Assembly (NCBI GenBank): GCA_951213105.1
Contig: OX578147.1
Span: 131,098,322-131,162,321 of the forward strand
DNA: 64,000 bases
Source of the DNA: Amaurobius ferox
Taxonomy: Eukaryota; Arthropoda; Arachnida; Araneae; Amaurobiidae
Reading direction: 5' to 3'
In this document: positions 53,697 through 64,000 of the stretch, one piece after another
How positions within the stretch are numbered: position 1 is the stretch's first letter
Layout of the letters: each line of letters starts with the position of its first letter
The notes under the pieces: model-generated
Databases searched by the model: none
Seen by the model: the letters and a program-made list of their open reading frames with translations, nothing else
What the model was told of the DNA's origin: nothing
Position numbers and translations under genes: made by a program

Positions 53697-55308
53697 CAGG
53701 GTTATCGAAATTAAAGAGGAGGTGTTTAGACCTGTCTGTGGAAAAAACTACTGGGCGAATCGCAATCAAATTTTGTACACATACTTTTCTAAATACGTGA
53801 TTTCGAGTTATGAATAAAAAGTAGTTCAAATTGTGAGACCAGCAGACAATTACGCAATTTTAATATTTACGACTATGTACGACAGAACAAAGCGTAGACT
53901 TGTAGGCGCCATTCTATGACAGTCTTGGCTCGGTTATGACCCCAATAAACTCATTTCGCACAAATTGCAGGTGTGGTTAGAATAAAAATTTCCTAGGGCC
54001 AAGACTTAAACCAAGCATCATTGGAAACTAAAATAGCCAAATATGCAATGATGCTACATCGCACTGTGGAGCAACCAATCAGAGAACAGAGGGCGTATCT
54101 GGATCTCAGGCAAAATGATGTGGCAACAAGGAGATAAATCAATGAAGATATTCAGGCAATGATTGTCCAAGAGCGATGAGAGAGAGTTGTGATTATATAA
54201 AAATGGTGGTGCAGAAGCGGTGAGATATTCAACAAGAATGATTATCCAAAAGAGGATTCGTATGTGCAAGCAGTGTAGTGGTTAGTTTGAGTATTGAGAA
54301 TGTCAGAGAAAAACGCGACAAATATTTCAAGCATACTGAGCAATAGACCCCAAAACAGAGGTATGTGCCAGTCTGCGTATATATTAGGTCAATTGTTGAT
54401 TTTAGAAAAATATTATAAGACCTGGTCTCACACGTGCATTTTCTCCTCCTTAAGCGTTTATTAAAATTAATGTAATTTTGTCATAACAATAAGGCGGAGT
54501 ATAAATAATATTTATTTTAAAAGTTCAAAATGCGGAATTTAATGTTGAAGACCCAGACCGTCCGACTCCTCTGAAGACATAGAGCATCTATTTCGACGGC
54601 CGGACGCCGAATTTAATGTGTAATGTTTTAATTAATGATTATATTTTAGGAACACATGCAAAGAGGTAATGGTGGATTATTGCAGCCACGATAAAAATGT
54701 ACGAAATATTCGCTTCACGATCACTATTAATTAAGAATAATAATTTAAACCCCAAAATATAATTATATTTATAAACGACATAGACTCCAACTTAATGTTC
54801 ATTTTTGTTCACTATACATATATCGGAGGCTAGAGATGAATCTGGAGCTGCTGTACCCTTATTTTTCAAATTGCGAAACATATCTTATAATCGCCGCCTA
54901 TGAGTCACAAAGTCTTTTTTCAAAAATCCAAGACTGGCGACGGGTCATGAAGATCACCTTACGGGATCGCGCTTTACTTGTTAAACCCTTTTATTGAAAA
55001 AACAACTATACTTTTGCTACACTTACGGCATTTCGACAGTTAAAAGGTTTGCGTAGAGGTCCACTCACCATTTTTAATCTTCGTAACTGGTTTTTGCCGA
55101 CATTTGTTAAATAAGTTAGGCATCATGCAAGTTGTAGGGACTGCAGCAGCAAATTTCACCCCTGGCGGACGAAATTGGAATTACTTGTTCTTCAGAAATA
55201 GAAACCGCATACTCAGGAAAGTATTTGTGCGAAATTTAATTGCGATTCGGCTGGTAGCTTTTTTCACGGAGACGTCTAAACACCACCTCCTTAATTTGGA
55301 TCACCTTG
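53697..55308. mobile_element. Element with ~100-bp inverted termini, unknown content
   Basis: The left end CAGGGTTATCGAAATTAAAG and the right end read inward, CAAGGTGATCCAAATTAAGG, continue to match through GGAGGTGGTGTTTAGAC, 'GTGAAAAAA-CTAC', CGAATCGCAAT, AAATTT-G-ACA and 'ATACTTT'. The left flank is TA; the right flank is not, so the target duplication may have decayed. The 1.4-kb interior has no transposase I can recognise; the frame at 54054-54269 is unsupported. It includes a SINE-tail-like fragment at 54550. By its termini it is probably a non-autonomous Tc1/mariner-type element. Confidence 0.6.
54550..54606 (-). repeat. SINE-tail-like fragment, second example
   Basis: CCCAGACCGTCCGACTC followed by GAAGACATAGAGCA and GACGGCCGGACG. 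It is similar to 47652-47710 and to the complement of the SINE family 1 tail. Confidence 0.35.
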
Positions 55309-55464
55309 CACTAATTATAATTTAAGAACTACTTAGTATAAAAATAATACTTCAAAATATTTTAAAATTACTTACATTTTAAAAATATTCAGAAACTTAT
55401 ACAGTGGCGTAGTAAGGAAAAACGGTCATGGTAAAACAATACCTCGACGATACAGACGATTTTT

Positions 55465-55995
55465 TAGACTGGACACACATGAGTTTCTAGAGTGGACACA
55501 CACGAAGCTTTAGAGTGGATACATGGAGTGGACACACACGAGTTTCTAGAGTGGACACATGGAGTGGGCACAGACGATTTTCTAGACACACATGAGTGGA
55601 CACACATGAGTTTCTAAGGGCGCGAAAGTCCAGTGGTTAGCGCACGGGAATTGCACTCGGTAGGCCCTGGTTCGATCCCCGCCTCTGCCAAAACTGTCGC
55701 CGTGTTCACGAGGAGTACGATCACGTTAAACATGTGTATCCGTAAGTCCTTCCGAGAGGTTGGTGGTAGGGGACGGTGGGGACGTTCCCTGTGGATGCCT
55801 CCCCCACTGGGTTCCGGTCTAAATTGGGTGGCACTTCCCGGCCGTCCAAACAGTTACCTTACACCTTTCTGCTAGGTCGGACGGTCTGGGTCTCAACAAC
55901 ACATGAGTTTCTAGAGTGGACACAAACGAGGCTTTAGAGTGGAACATGAAGTGGATGAACACGAAGCTCTGGAGTTGACACATCAAAAGTTTTAA
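55465..55995. repeat. GAGTGGACACA...GAGTTTCTA minisatellite, split by a SINE
   Basis: Units of roughly 20-27 bp built on 'AGAGTGGACACACACGAGTT' and 'GAAGCTTTAGAGTGGA' run from about 55465 to 55616. After the SINE they resume from 55899 (GAGTTTCTAGAGTGGACACA, ACGAAGCTCTGGAGT) to about 55995. Confidence 0.8.
55617..55898 (+). repeat. tRNA-derived SINE (family 1), copy 2
   Basis: Same structure as 16943-17225: GGGCGCGAAAGTCCAGTGG head (A-box region), B-box GGTTCGATCCC (55669-55679), the same body (GTTCACGAGGAGTACGATCA, TCCGAGAGGTTGG, GGTTCCGGTCTAAATTGGGT) and a short AACAAC tail. ACACATGAGTTTCTA (15 bp) flanks both sides (55602-55616, 55899-55913), although the surrounding minisatellite could itself supply part of that match. 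Confidence 0.9.
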
Positions 55996-56770
55996 ATTTG
56001 AGAACGGGATCGCTATTTTTACATCTTTGCCCTATCTCAGAGCTCTTCCTTGCCTTATCTCAGAGGCGATTCCTTCTGAAATCCTCGGCTGTATAGGGAG
56101 TTCCTTGGATTTGCTTATTGGTTTATTGAGAATCAGGAGAAGGCTGCTTCTCGTCTTCTCAAGCGAAAATGTCTTTTTGACGTGGTCTAACATTTTATCG
56201 TCGAAGGGGTTTAATAGTAATAACAACAATAAAATATCTAGATCAGTGAAAACATCTTGAGCACAAAATGTCTAACATGCAAAGGTAATATTTCTTTCAA
56301 CGATGGAAGTAAAAAATCCTCATTATGCATGATATACAAATAGCAATAAATGTTTTATACCAGCCACATTGTTGATACTATTTTTTTAACATCCGTGAGA
56401 ATATCCCATACATAGTGATATGGTGGTCACTATATTTATCTTATACTACAACTAATTACCCATAGTTGCTCGAGTCATAAATAAGCGTCCACTACTTAAA
56501 TAATACATGTACAGATAACATTACTCAATTCCCAACCGCGTGCTATCCGCAAAGAAAATGAATAAAATAATAAAAAAGGAATCATTTCTCTAGGAGAGGT
56601 GCATACGTAGTTTAGCACAACGTCCGCAGAAGAGAAAAACATCGATACGCAGGGAGCTGATAAAATGCGTTATTTGCATTTATGCGTTCGATTAAAAAAA
56701 TCAACAAAAATTAAATTACGCATTAATTACTATTTTTAGACGAGGAAGAGAGATATACACGCAACATTTT
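55996..56770. other. No recognised gene
   Basis: A slightly less AT-rich stretch (56030-56180) with duplicated 'CTTATCTCAGAG'-like phrases, then AT-rich sequence. No domain recognised in the opposed frames at 56027-56260. Confidence 0.45.
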
Positions 56771-57059
56771 ACCAAACTATAGAATTGTGCCAATATTACC
56801 TTTCTTAATTCGACGAGTATCAAATACTTTAAAAAATGCAAATGGTGTCAAGATGGAGACTATCTGATAATACTTTCGGTCACTGAAGAACCGATTTGTG
56901 TGAAAATCACTCAAAATTGTTCTAAAACATGAAATAACCATAAAACTAATTCCAATGAAGAAAATAACACTGAGATGCACCTTCGCGGATCCTGAAGTAA
57001 CTGTGTAACTGTATATCAAATTTCATGTCCATATAATGCTTAGCTTTCGCGCTACAGAC

Positions 57060-57412
57060 CACGCGCGCGCGCGCACACACACACAAACAAACACACAAAC
57101 ACACACATACACACACAAACACACACAAACAAACACATACACACACAAACAAAAAAAACCACACACACACACAAACATACACACAAACACACACACACAT
57201 ACACAAACACACACCCAAATACAAACACATACTCAAACATACACACACAAAGACAAACATGCACACACACAAACACACACAAACGTACACAAACACAAAC
57301 ACACACAAACGTACACAAACACAAACACACACAAGCGTACACAAACACAAACACACACAAGCGTACACAAACACACACACACAAACATACACAAACACAC
57401 ACATACATCTTT
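57060..57412. repeat. CA-rich block with a 26-bp minisatellite
   Basis: CG then CACACA/CAAACA repeats over about 350 bp. From about 57283 to 57375 the unit ACAAACACAAACACACACAA + GCGTAC (or ACGTAC) repeats with a 26-bp period about four times. Long open frames on both strands here are composition artefacts. The sequence just before it (57010-57060: ATATCAAATTTCATGTCC) resembles the pre-microsatellite sequence of families A and B. Confidence 0.9.
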
Positions 57413-57956
57413 ATTATATAAGACAAAATTACAAAATTATTTGCTCTCTAGATAACGAGCTAATCATGGCAGAAGTCATAGCTGAAAGCGATTTGAAATA
57501 CTTATAGACAATTATTCCAAAGTTAATTAAGTGCTCCTCTGATAATTGCAAACGTTTCTTCTTCTGGAGCACAAAGCGTTTACCAGTGATCAGTAAGCAC
57601 GTATTTTGTCTCAGTTTTCGAAAGCCATCAAGGAGATTGCATAGAAAAAATTTCTATTATGAAGGAAGGACAAGTGAGATAAAATTTGTTTTTTGACGAG
57701 AAAATTAAAATCTCCTTTCTTTAAATTTCTTTTGCTGTATTGAACGTTTGAACAATCCGTAATTAAAGTAAAGTTTGAAAAACAATTCGTAATTACAATA
57801 ATGTTTGTTTGTAATCATAAGAATGCAAAAAAAAGCCAATTTCATGAAATATTAATGAATGTAATTTCATATGATTTGCAAATAATTCTTACAGGAAATG
57901 TTAAAAAGACAAAAACATGAGATGCAGATTTTTCCTTTATCATCCTATGTAATACA
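57413..57956. other. No recognised gene
   Basis: AT-rich. Nothing recognised. Confidence 0.5.
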
Positions 57957-58640
57957 GTATAAAGAGAGCATTGCTTTCGCAAAAGAAATTCGAATTCGAG
58001 ATTTTGTTGCCAATATGTGTTTTAGGACCTCCTGAACACGTTCTGAGTATTTTTCGAGTGATGCCCGTCTGTTTGTCTTTCTGTCTCTCTGTGGTCGATA
58101 TCTTGTGTACACAATCGCTGCTACAAATGTGAATGGATTTTCACGAAACTTTATATCCGACTTTGTAATTGAAACATCTAGAACTAGATATAATTTTTTT
58201 TAGATTCGATCGAAAAATTCGAAATTTTATAATTTTTAACGTGGTAACATAGGACAAAGTTTGGCATATCATGCATAAATTAGTAGTTATTTATGGCTCA
58301 ATGATCTCCATACTTAATAGTTTTAATCATTATTGTGAAAAATTGTCGCGATACAATATTTTTGTTCGTGACGTCAAAAACATTCTCGAGGGGGCAAGCT
58401 ACTCCCCCCACACGGGGTGTACAATTTTAAGTATGGTATCAATCCAAAAATGTGTTTAAGTCCTTCAAAGTGAAGGGTAACACACTGTACTGGTAATCAT
58501 TAAACCAACGATATCGATTTTTCAAAAATTTCCTTGTAAAATTTGGAAAACAAAATCTCAAAAGCTGCTTATAAATGGATTGTGGCATGAAAAAGTTGAG
58601 TTGAGCCACATTTCAGTTAATTTTTTCTGCATTCTTGTTT
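57957..58640 (-). repeat. Family D repeat, copy 2
   Basis: Collinear with 2349-3060: TTCGAATTCGAGATTTTG, GACCTCCTGAACACGTT, CCGTCTGTTTGTCTTTCTGT, ATGAATGGATTTTCACGAAA-like, TAACATAGGACA, TTATTTATGGCT, TTGTTCGTGACG, a purine/pyrimidine-rich junction near 58390-58425, then TATGGTATCAAT and AAGGGTAACAC. The hairpin at the left edge is poorly preserved. Confidence 0.65.
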
Positions 58641-58649
58641 TATTATCTT

Positions 58650-58780
58650 ATTAACGTGTATACATATTGATAATTATATATTAGCCTAATACGTAATTAA
58701 TAATTACATATTTACCTTTAATTTATTAAGTATATATTAGGTAAATATATAATTAATAATTATATATTTACATAATATAT
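58650..58780. repeat. AT-rich imperfect palindrome
   Basis: ATTAACGTGTATA (58650-58662) and TATACACGTTAAT (58768-58780) are exact inverted repeats around a TA/AATTA-rich centre that is itself partly palindromic. Another 'TTAACGGGTATACATATT' follows at about 58807. Confidence 0.7.
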
Positions 58781-58839
58781 ACACGTTAATATATATAATA
58801 ATATATTAACGGGTATACATATTAAGTAAATACAGTGTA

Positions 58840-59180
58840 TACATCAATAAGTAAAATACACTTTGTGCGAAGTATAAGTGAAATTTGAACAACCTATACA
58901 AGCACAAATAACACAACAATGCCACACATAGCTGTCTCGAAGATACACCAGATCCCACTTCATCTGTGTAAGATAACCAACAAACCCGATTTCCAAAAGA
59001 GAAATGGACGCAAAAGGAAGGAAAAAAGGGTTATATACCCAAGACATGGATTAAGAGAGAGCCAATCAAAAAGCAACATGAAGAACCACCCAATCCGAAA
59101 CGAGAAATAACACAAAAGATTGGCGTACGCCAAAGCACAACAGGACGAGTCAAGTCCAAAATGCGATTTGGAAATCGAGT
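58840..59180 (-). repeat. Family H repeat, copy 3 (minus)
   Basis: The complement carries GTATATAACCC, CATTTCTCTTTTGGAAATCG, GATGAAGTGGGATC, TCTTCGAGACAGCT and, at 59036-59158, the blocks shared with 28540-28690. It confirms that H is a dispersed repeat longer than 300 bp. No coding potential recognised. Confidence 0.55.
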
Positions 59181-59429
59181 AGTGATATCTCTATCTGTAT
59201 TATTTACATAGAGGGTGATTATTTAGAACCCGGGAAAAATCCGGATAATCCATTCTAGTATCAAGAATTGTTACTTCAGTTATTAATTAAAATGTTAAAA
59301 TTTCTTTTGATTTAATATTCCAATAAAATGAATCCAAACAAAAATAATGTAACTTTATCGAAAATGAAGTATATCTTCATATAAATATATCATCAACAGC
59401 AGTACATCAACACACGTCTTCTGACGCAC

Positions 59430-60125
59430 GCATCGTCCATAACGTCTTTTGAGAAGTGATACTGGACGCTTACTTGTTGAACAACAACAAACGACACTTT
59501 ACGTTCCAGAATACAAAATGGGATATAATTACAATGGAAAGCATTTAATTAACTTGGGAATAAGTACCTACTTGATTTCAGATGGCTGTCGGCACTTAGT
59601 TGAGAGGTAGTTAACTAAATGGCAAGTACGTCCAGGAGCTGTTCAGAGAAATTATGAAATGATTATGACTCTAATAAACAGATTGAAGCATATGCCGTAT
59701 TTATTTTGCCGTTCATTCTTCGAATATAAAAAAATAATATCAATCAGATTTAATGTCAGTCAGATTCAATAACACGAATCAAAACAAAATTAAGGTAAAT
59801 TTCTTATCGAAAATTAAGAACAATATCTCATATTCCCTCTCAATAGCATATCAACACAAATCTTCTATCGGACGGATCCTCTTTGATAACGAATTTTCCG
59901 AGTGAGACTCCACGCTTGCTTGTTGAACAACAAACTGCATTTTACGTTCCAGAATACAAAATGGCGTACAATTACGACGGGAAGCACTTAATTAACTTGG
60001 GGATAAGTACCTATATAATTTGAAAGTGCTTTCGGCATTTATGACTGCAGACGATAGGTCGTTAACTAGATGGCAAGTACGTCTGGGAGTTGTTTAGAGA
60101 AATTATGAAAATATTGTCATTCTGA
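59430..60125. repeat. Family F, tandem duplication, copies 1 and 2
   Basis: Unit 1 (about 59430-59700) and unit 2 (about 59868-60125) share 'ACGTTCCAGAATACAAAATG', TTAATTAACTTGGG-ATAAGT, ATGGCAAGTACGTC and AGAGAAATTATGAAA at a period of about 430 bp. A third, older copy lies at 53280. Non-coding. The 59181-59430 interval holds nothing recognised. Confidence 0.7.
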
Positions 60126-60256
60126 TAAACTGTGGGAGAGTTATGATGTTTTAATTTTACTCTTCATTCTTAAAATAAAGAAAAATAATTTCACCCTGAT
60201 TCAAAAACTTTCTCAAACAAAAAAACTACTAGCTAAAGTGTCTTATAACAAAAAAA

Positions 60257-61203
60257 TCTGATGTCGGCAACACATGACTTTCATTATATAATGCAATGAA
60301 TTTACTATTTTTACAATAAAAAGATATGTTTTTCTTATTGTAGCTATTTATATTGAAGAAATTGAATTTTCGTCAATTAGTAGTCATTTTCACTGATTTA
60401 GTGTCATTTTTATCCATTTGACGAGATTTCCGTTAATTTGGCAACATTTAAAAAGACGCCAAGTCGGCGACATTCCACCAAATTTGGCGCCAAAATCTCG
60501 CCCAGCGTTATGGACGGAGAAATAAGTTATTCCTATATCAGATAAATGACAATTGGCGTTCAAATACAAAAGTATTACTCAAAGTATCTTTTCTCATGAA
60601 TGGAACGAGCTAGATCCATTAGAATGATGTCACCCAATTTATCGCACGATATTACATATGAAAAGTGAACATGTTTCTGAACAGTTAATATATTTTTTTA
60701 TAATTTATGGGATTTTTTGATAAATTTGTTTGAAAAATGTGCAATATCTCGAGAACGGTTCATGCTAGCGTTCTAAAGTTTATGTCAATCGTTTACCAAG
60801 GAAAAATTACATAAGAAATCTCTATTTGCGTAACTTTATTAAAGGTTTTGATTTTTTGATGATTTTTTCAAAATTTCACTCGAAAATTTAGGAGGTGGTG
60901 GGTTCTGAACATTCGATTACGTTTAAAAACAATAGGCTTCCAATACTCACGGATTGTGATTTTTGTACCAAATTTCATTCGAATCGCTCCATTCGTTCGT
61001 GAGATATCGTCTCCAGAGACTCACTGACACAGACACACACACACACATACTTTCACTCACACACACACAGAGACATCACCTCAAAAATGTTTGATTCGTG
61101 ATCAGGGATGCTTGAAACGTGGTCTCCCGTCGAAAACTCGAATTCGAATTTTCAACCCCCTCACAATACTTTCCTTATACATTATATATATAAGGAAAGT
61201 AAT
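60257..61203 (+). mobile_element. Family B repeat, full-length (plus)
   Basis: It starts TCTGATGTCGGCAACACATG, has the standard body blocks and a CA tract (61028-61068), and ends with the hairpin ACTTTCCTTATACATTATAT...TATAAGGAAAGT (61169-61200). Confidence 0.88.
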
Positions 61204-61239
61204 AAATAAGGCAAACAACCGGAAGCTATATGAAAAAAA

Positions 61240-62145
61240 TCTGATGTGGGCAGCACATGACTTTCCTTATATAATGCAATGAATTTACTACTTTTACAGT
61301 AAAAAAATAGATTATTTTTATAGTAGATATTTATATTCTTTCCAAGATATTGAATTTTCGTCAATGAGTCGTAATTTTCAGTTATTTAGCGTCATTTTTA
61401 TCCATTTGGCGAGTTTTTCAATTATTTAGCAACATTTTAAAAAGTCGCCAAGTTGGCGACATTCCACCAAATTCGTCGCCAAAATCTCGCCAAGCGTTAT
61501 GGACGGAGAAATAAGTAATTCTTACAGCAGATAAATGACTATTGGCGTTCAAATACAAAAGTATTACTCAAAGTACCTTTTTTCATGAATGGAACGAGTT
61601 AGATCCACGAGAATGATGTCATACAATTTATCGCATGGTATCACATATGAAAAGTGAACATGTTTCCCAAGAGGAAATATTTTTTTTTATTTTATATGAC
61701 TTTTTGATAATTTTTTTGAAAAATGTACTATATCTCGAGAACGGTTCATGTTAGCGTTCTAAAATTTATGTCAATCGTTTTCTAATGAAAAATTACATAA
61801 GAAATGTCTATTAGCGTAACTTTATTAGTGGTTTTGATTTTTTGACGATTTTTTCAAAATTTCATTCGAAAATTTAGGGGGATTCTGAACATTCGATTGC
61901 GTATAAAAACAATAGGCTTCCAGTGTTTACGGATTGCGATTTTTGTACCAAATTTGGTTCGAATCGGTCCATTCGTTCGTCAGTTATAGTCTCTACAGTC
62001 TCACTGACACACACACACATATACTTTCACACACACACACACATACACACACAAACACACTGACATCACTTCAAAAATGTTTGATTCGTGATCAGGGATG
62101 CTTGAAACGTGCTCTCCCGTCGAAAATTCGAATTCGAATTTTCGA
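61240..62145 (+). mobile_element. Family B repeat, 3'-truncated (plus), near-tandem with previous copy
   Basis: It starts TCTGATGTGGGCAGCACATG only 37 bp after the preceding copy ends. The body is complete through a CA tract (62005-62060), 'TTCGTGATCAGG' and AATTCGAATTTTCGA, then it stops without the terminal hairpin, exactly where a local tandem repeat begins. Confidence 0.88.
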
Positions 62146-62146
62146 T

Positions 62147-62590
62147 GTAATTTTATAATTTTGTTGATGGATAATAATTTTGAAGATGTTTGCAAATAAA
62201 TAATATTTTAGAAATAAATATTTAATAAAAATCCATCGTGAGAGTAGGGTAATGAATCAGCGTCATCACATCGTCAATCTTAAAGTTAATCTCTCAACCT
62301 TAAAGTCAAATTCTGTAAATTTACATTTTTGGAATTTTATAATTTTATTGATGAGTAATAATTTTAAAGATGTTTGCAAATAAATAATATTTTATGAATA
62401 AATATTTAATAAAAATCCATCCTGAGAATAGGGTAATAAATTTTATATCAGCGGCATCACATCGTCAATCTTAAAGTTAATCTCTCAATCTTAAAATTAA
62501 GTTCTGTAAATTTATATATTTGTAATTTTATAATTTTGAGTAATGAATAAAAATTATGAAGATGTTGGCAAATTAAAAATATCTTATGAA
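62147..62590. repeat. Tandem repeat, ~185-190-bp period, about 2.3 units
   Basis: Units start at about 62147, 62331 and 62522 and share TAATTTTATAATTTT, GATGTTTGCAAATAAATAAT, AATAAAAATCCATC and CATCACATCGTCAATCTTAA. No function recognised. Confidence 0.8.
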
Positions 62591-63451
62591 GAATAATTCT
62601 CTCTATTCAGCAATCCAAAACTAGCGTTTTGCCTTTCAGCAAACGTTAGTTAGCAGCTGTAAACATAAAAGTTTAGAAGGTGGGTTAATGTCTTTGTTTG
62701 TTTTTTAATCCCAATGGACATAATATTTAGTAATTAAATACAGAAAAGATAGTTTATTTAATTTAGTACAAGGTTTTTACTAAATCTGTAATGTCCCAAA
62801 TTAATAATTACTAATTTTACAATTATTATCATCATATTTTTGTATGATAACTTACACCTCTTTTGATATTTGTTAAGTTAAATTTAAAGCAGTTTAATAT
62901 CTAAAATATTTCAAATATGTACTACGCTAATTTTTTTTAATATTTAACCAAGCAACGCCTATCACTTTTACTAATATATAATAGTCCTAAATATATTTTA
63001 CTCTAAGCCGTAAATATACATAAACATTTTGTTTTGGTGCTTTGCGCAACAGCAAGGATATTTTCCTTCCTTTTGGCAACATTCATCTTGTGTTCTTAAC
63101 TTACAAACAATACTATTAGTTTTTCATGGCAAAATGCTCTTTCCAGCTCTTCTTGAAGAAAAGAAATAAATTACATTTTTTTTACTCATACAAAATGCTG
63201 CTGAATGCGCAGAAATATATTTCATTGTGTATTTGGCTAAAATCCAAATTATTCTTCTTTAAGTCGAAAATGTGAAATTATAAAACTGCTGGAAGTACAT
63301 TTTAGAATAATTTATTCAAGCGTCTTTTGTAGCATTACATATGTGTGCAATCATTAGACGGATTAATCATTAAATATAAAGTTTTACATTCTTAGCTAAA
63401 GGAAAGCTTTTTTGTCAATCAAACTTTTTGGCTAGCGTCGGGTATAGGGTG

Positions 63452-63493
<42 letters not shown>

Positions 63494-64000
63494 CCTTTCG
63501 CAATATTGTTATTTATTTCTCACGATTGGCAACAGTGGATCTCTACTTTTATCTTTTGCAATTAGCAACATTGGTCTCTTCATGTATTGCACGAATGGAT
63601 TAGACATTTGCAGTGTATTTCAGGTATTCTTGTTTCCTGCTTATTTTTCAATCATTATGCTTCTAGTCCAAATATTGGGAGTTTATAGATATAGTATATC
63701 TCTCAATTCAGAAATAAGCATATTTTGTGATCAATTTGATTAAATACTTAGACTTGCCAAAGCCTTTTTTTGAAATGAACAATTTTTAGGCCTAGTGCTT
63801 ATCTACGTGTAAAGCTTTAATGCTTGGAGATTTTTTGTTTTTCTATTTTCGAATCCACACCATTGATATCTGTTGATATTTATTGATTATCTTTAACTTG
63901 ATGACTAGAAATGTGCATTTTATTTTCCTTATGATAGAAGATTCCCTTTTTAAATACTTCTTTTTAATTTGTAGGCATATTTTAAGTTAGGGCATTTTGA
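62591..64000. other. AT-rich stretch without a recognised gene
   Basis: No gene or element recognised. It contains a TA tract at 63456-63490. Confidence 0.5.
63456..63490. repeat. (TA)n microsatellite
   Basis: Continuous AT/TA tract of about 35 bases. Confidence 0.95.

Noticed and set aside
57036..57455. Long open reading frames on both strands through the CA-rich block
   Set aside because: They exist only because a CA/GT repeat lacks stop codons; the translated products are simple Thr/His or Cys/Val repeats.
59214..59260. Possible mariner-like terminus (AGGGTGATTATTTAGAACCC)
   Set aside because: No matching inverted end was found nearby.

Overview
This is an AT-rich eukaryotic window, almost certainly arthropod and most likely a spider or related chelicerate. 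That reading rests on the style of the retroelement proteins, the tRNA-derived SINEs and the mix of DNA transposons; no species is claimed. I recognise no exon of a host single-copy gene and no bacterial-type operon. Nearly everything that can be named is a mobile element or its relic, with AT-rich sequence, microsatellites and old duplications between.

The one fully intact genetic unit is a 5.9-kb non-LTR retrotransposon (LINE) at 32285-38171, flanked by a perfect 13-bp target-site duplication. It has a 612-bp 5' UTR, ORF1 (gag-like, three zinc knuckles) and a 1225-residue ORF2 (AP endonuclease, reverse transcriptase, RNase H, Cys-His tail). ORF1 and ORF2 overlap as TAATG. It ends with a hairpin close to the 3' end.

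Left part (1-15290): a fragment of repeat family B; a Tc1 transposase relic; a 1.2-1.7 kb tandem segmental duplication carrying family D; a pogo-like transposon relic (5280-7187); an unclassified GC-rich repeat (7300-8800); a piggyBac relic with 19-bp inverted termini (9307-10608) between two minus-strand tRNA-derived repeats; a short element with ~165-bp terminal direct repeats (11578-12252); and a mariner-like relic with ~140-bp inverted termini (12761-13491).

Middle part (15290-32270): an old non-LTR reverse transcriptase split by a family C element and a SINE, then a gypsy LTR; a degenerate gypsy element (20627 to about 25130) with remnants of gag and protease; further copies of families A, B and C, including C nested in B.

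Right part (38185-64000): mainly families A, B, C and D in nested and tandem arrangements, ancient duplicated non-coding blocks (families E, F, G), a 1.6-kb element with ~100-bp inverted termini (53697-55308), a second SINE copy inside a minisatellite, and a CA-rich block.

Families A, B and C (and probably D) share one plan. A motif about 20 bases from the 5' end is the complement of the 3' arm of a terminal hairpin, and a CA or CAGA microsatellite lies just before the hairpin. The motif differs between families, but the two ends match within each family. This resembles non-autonomous Helentrons (HINE/DINE-1-like elements), which is an inference.
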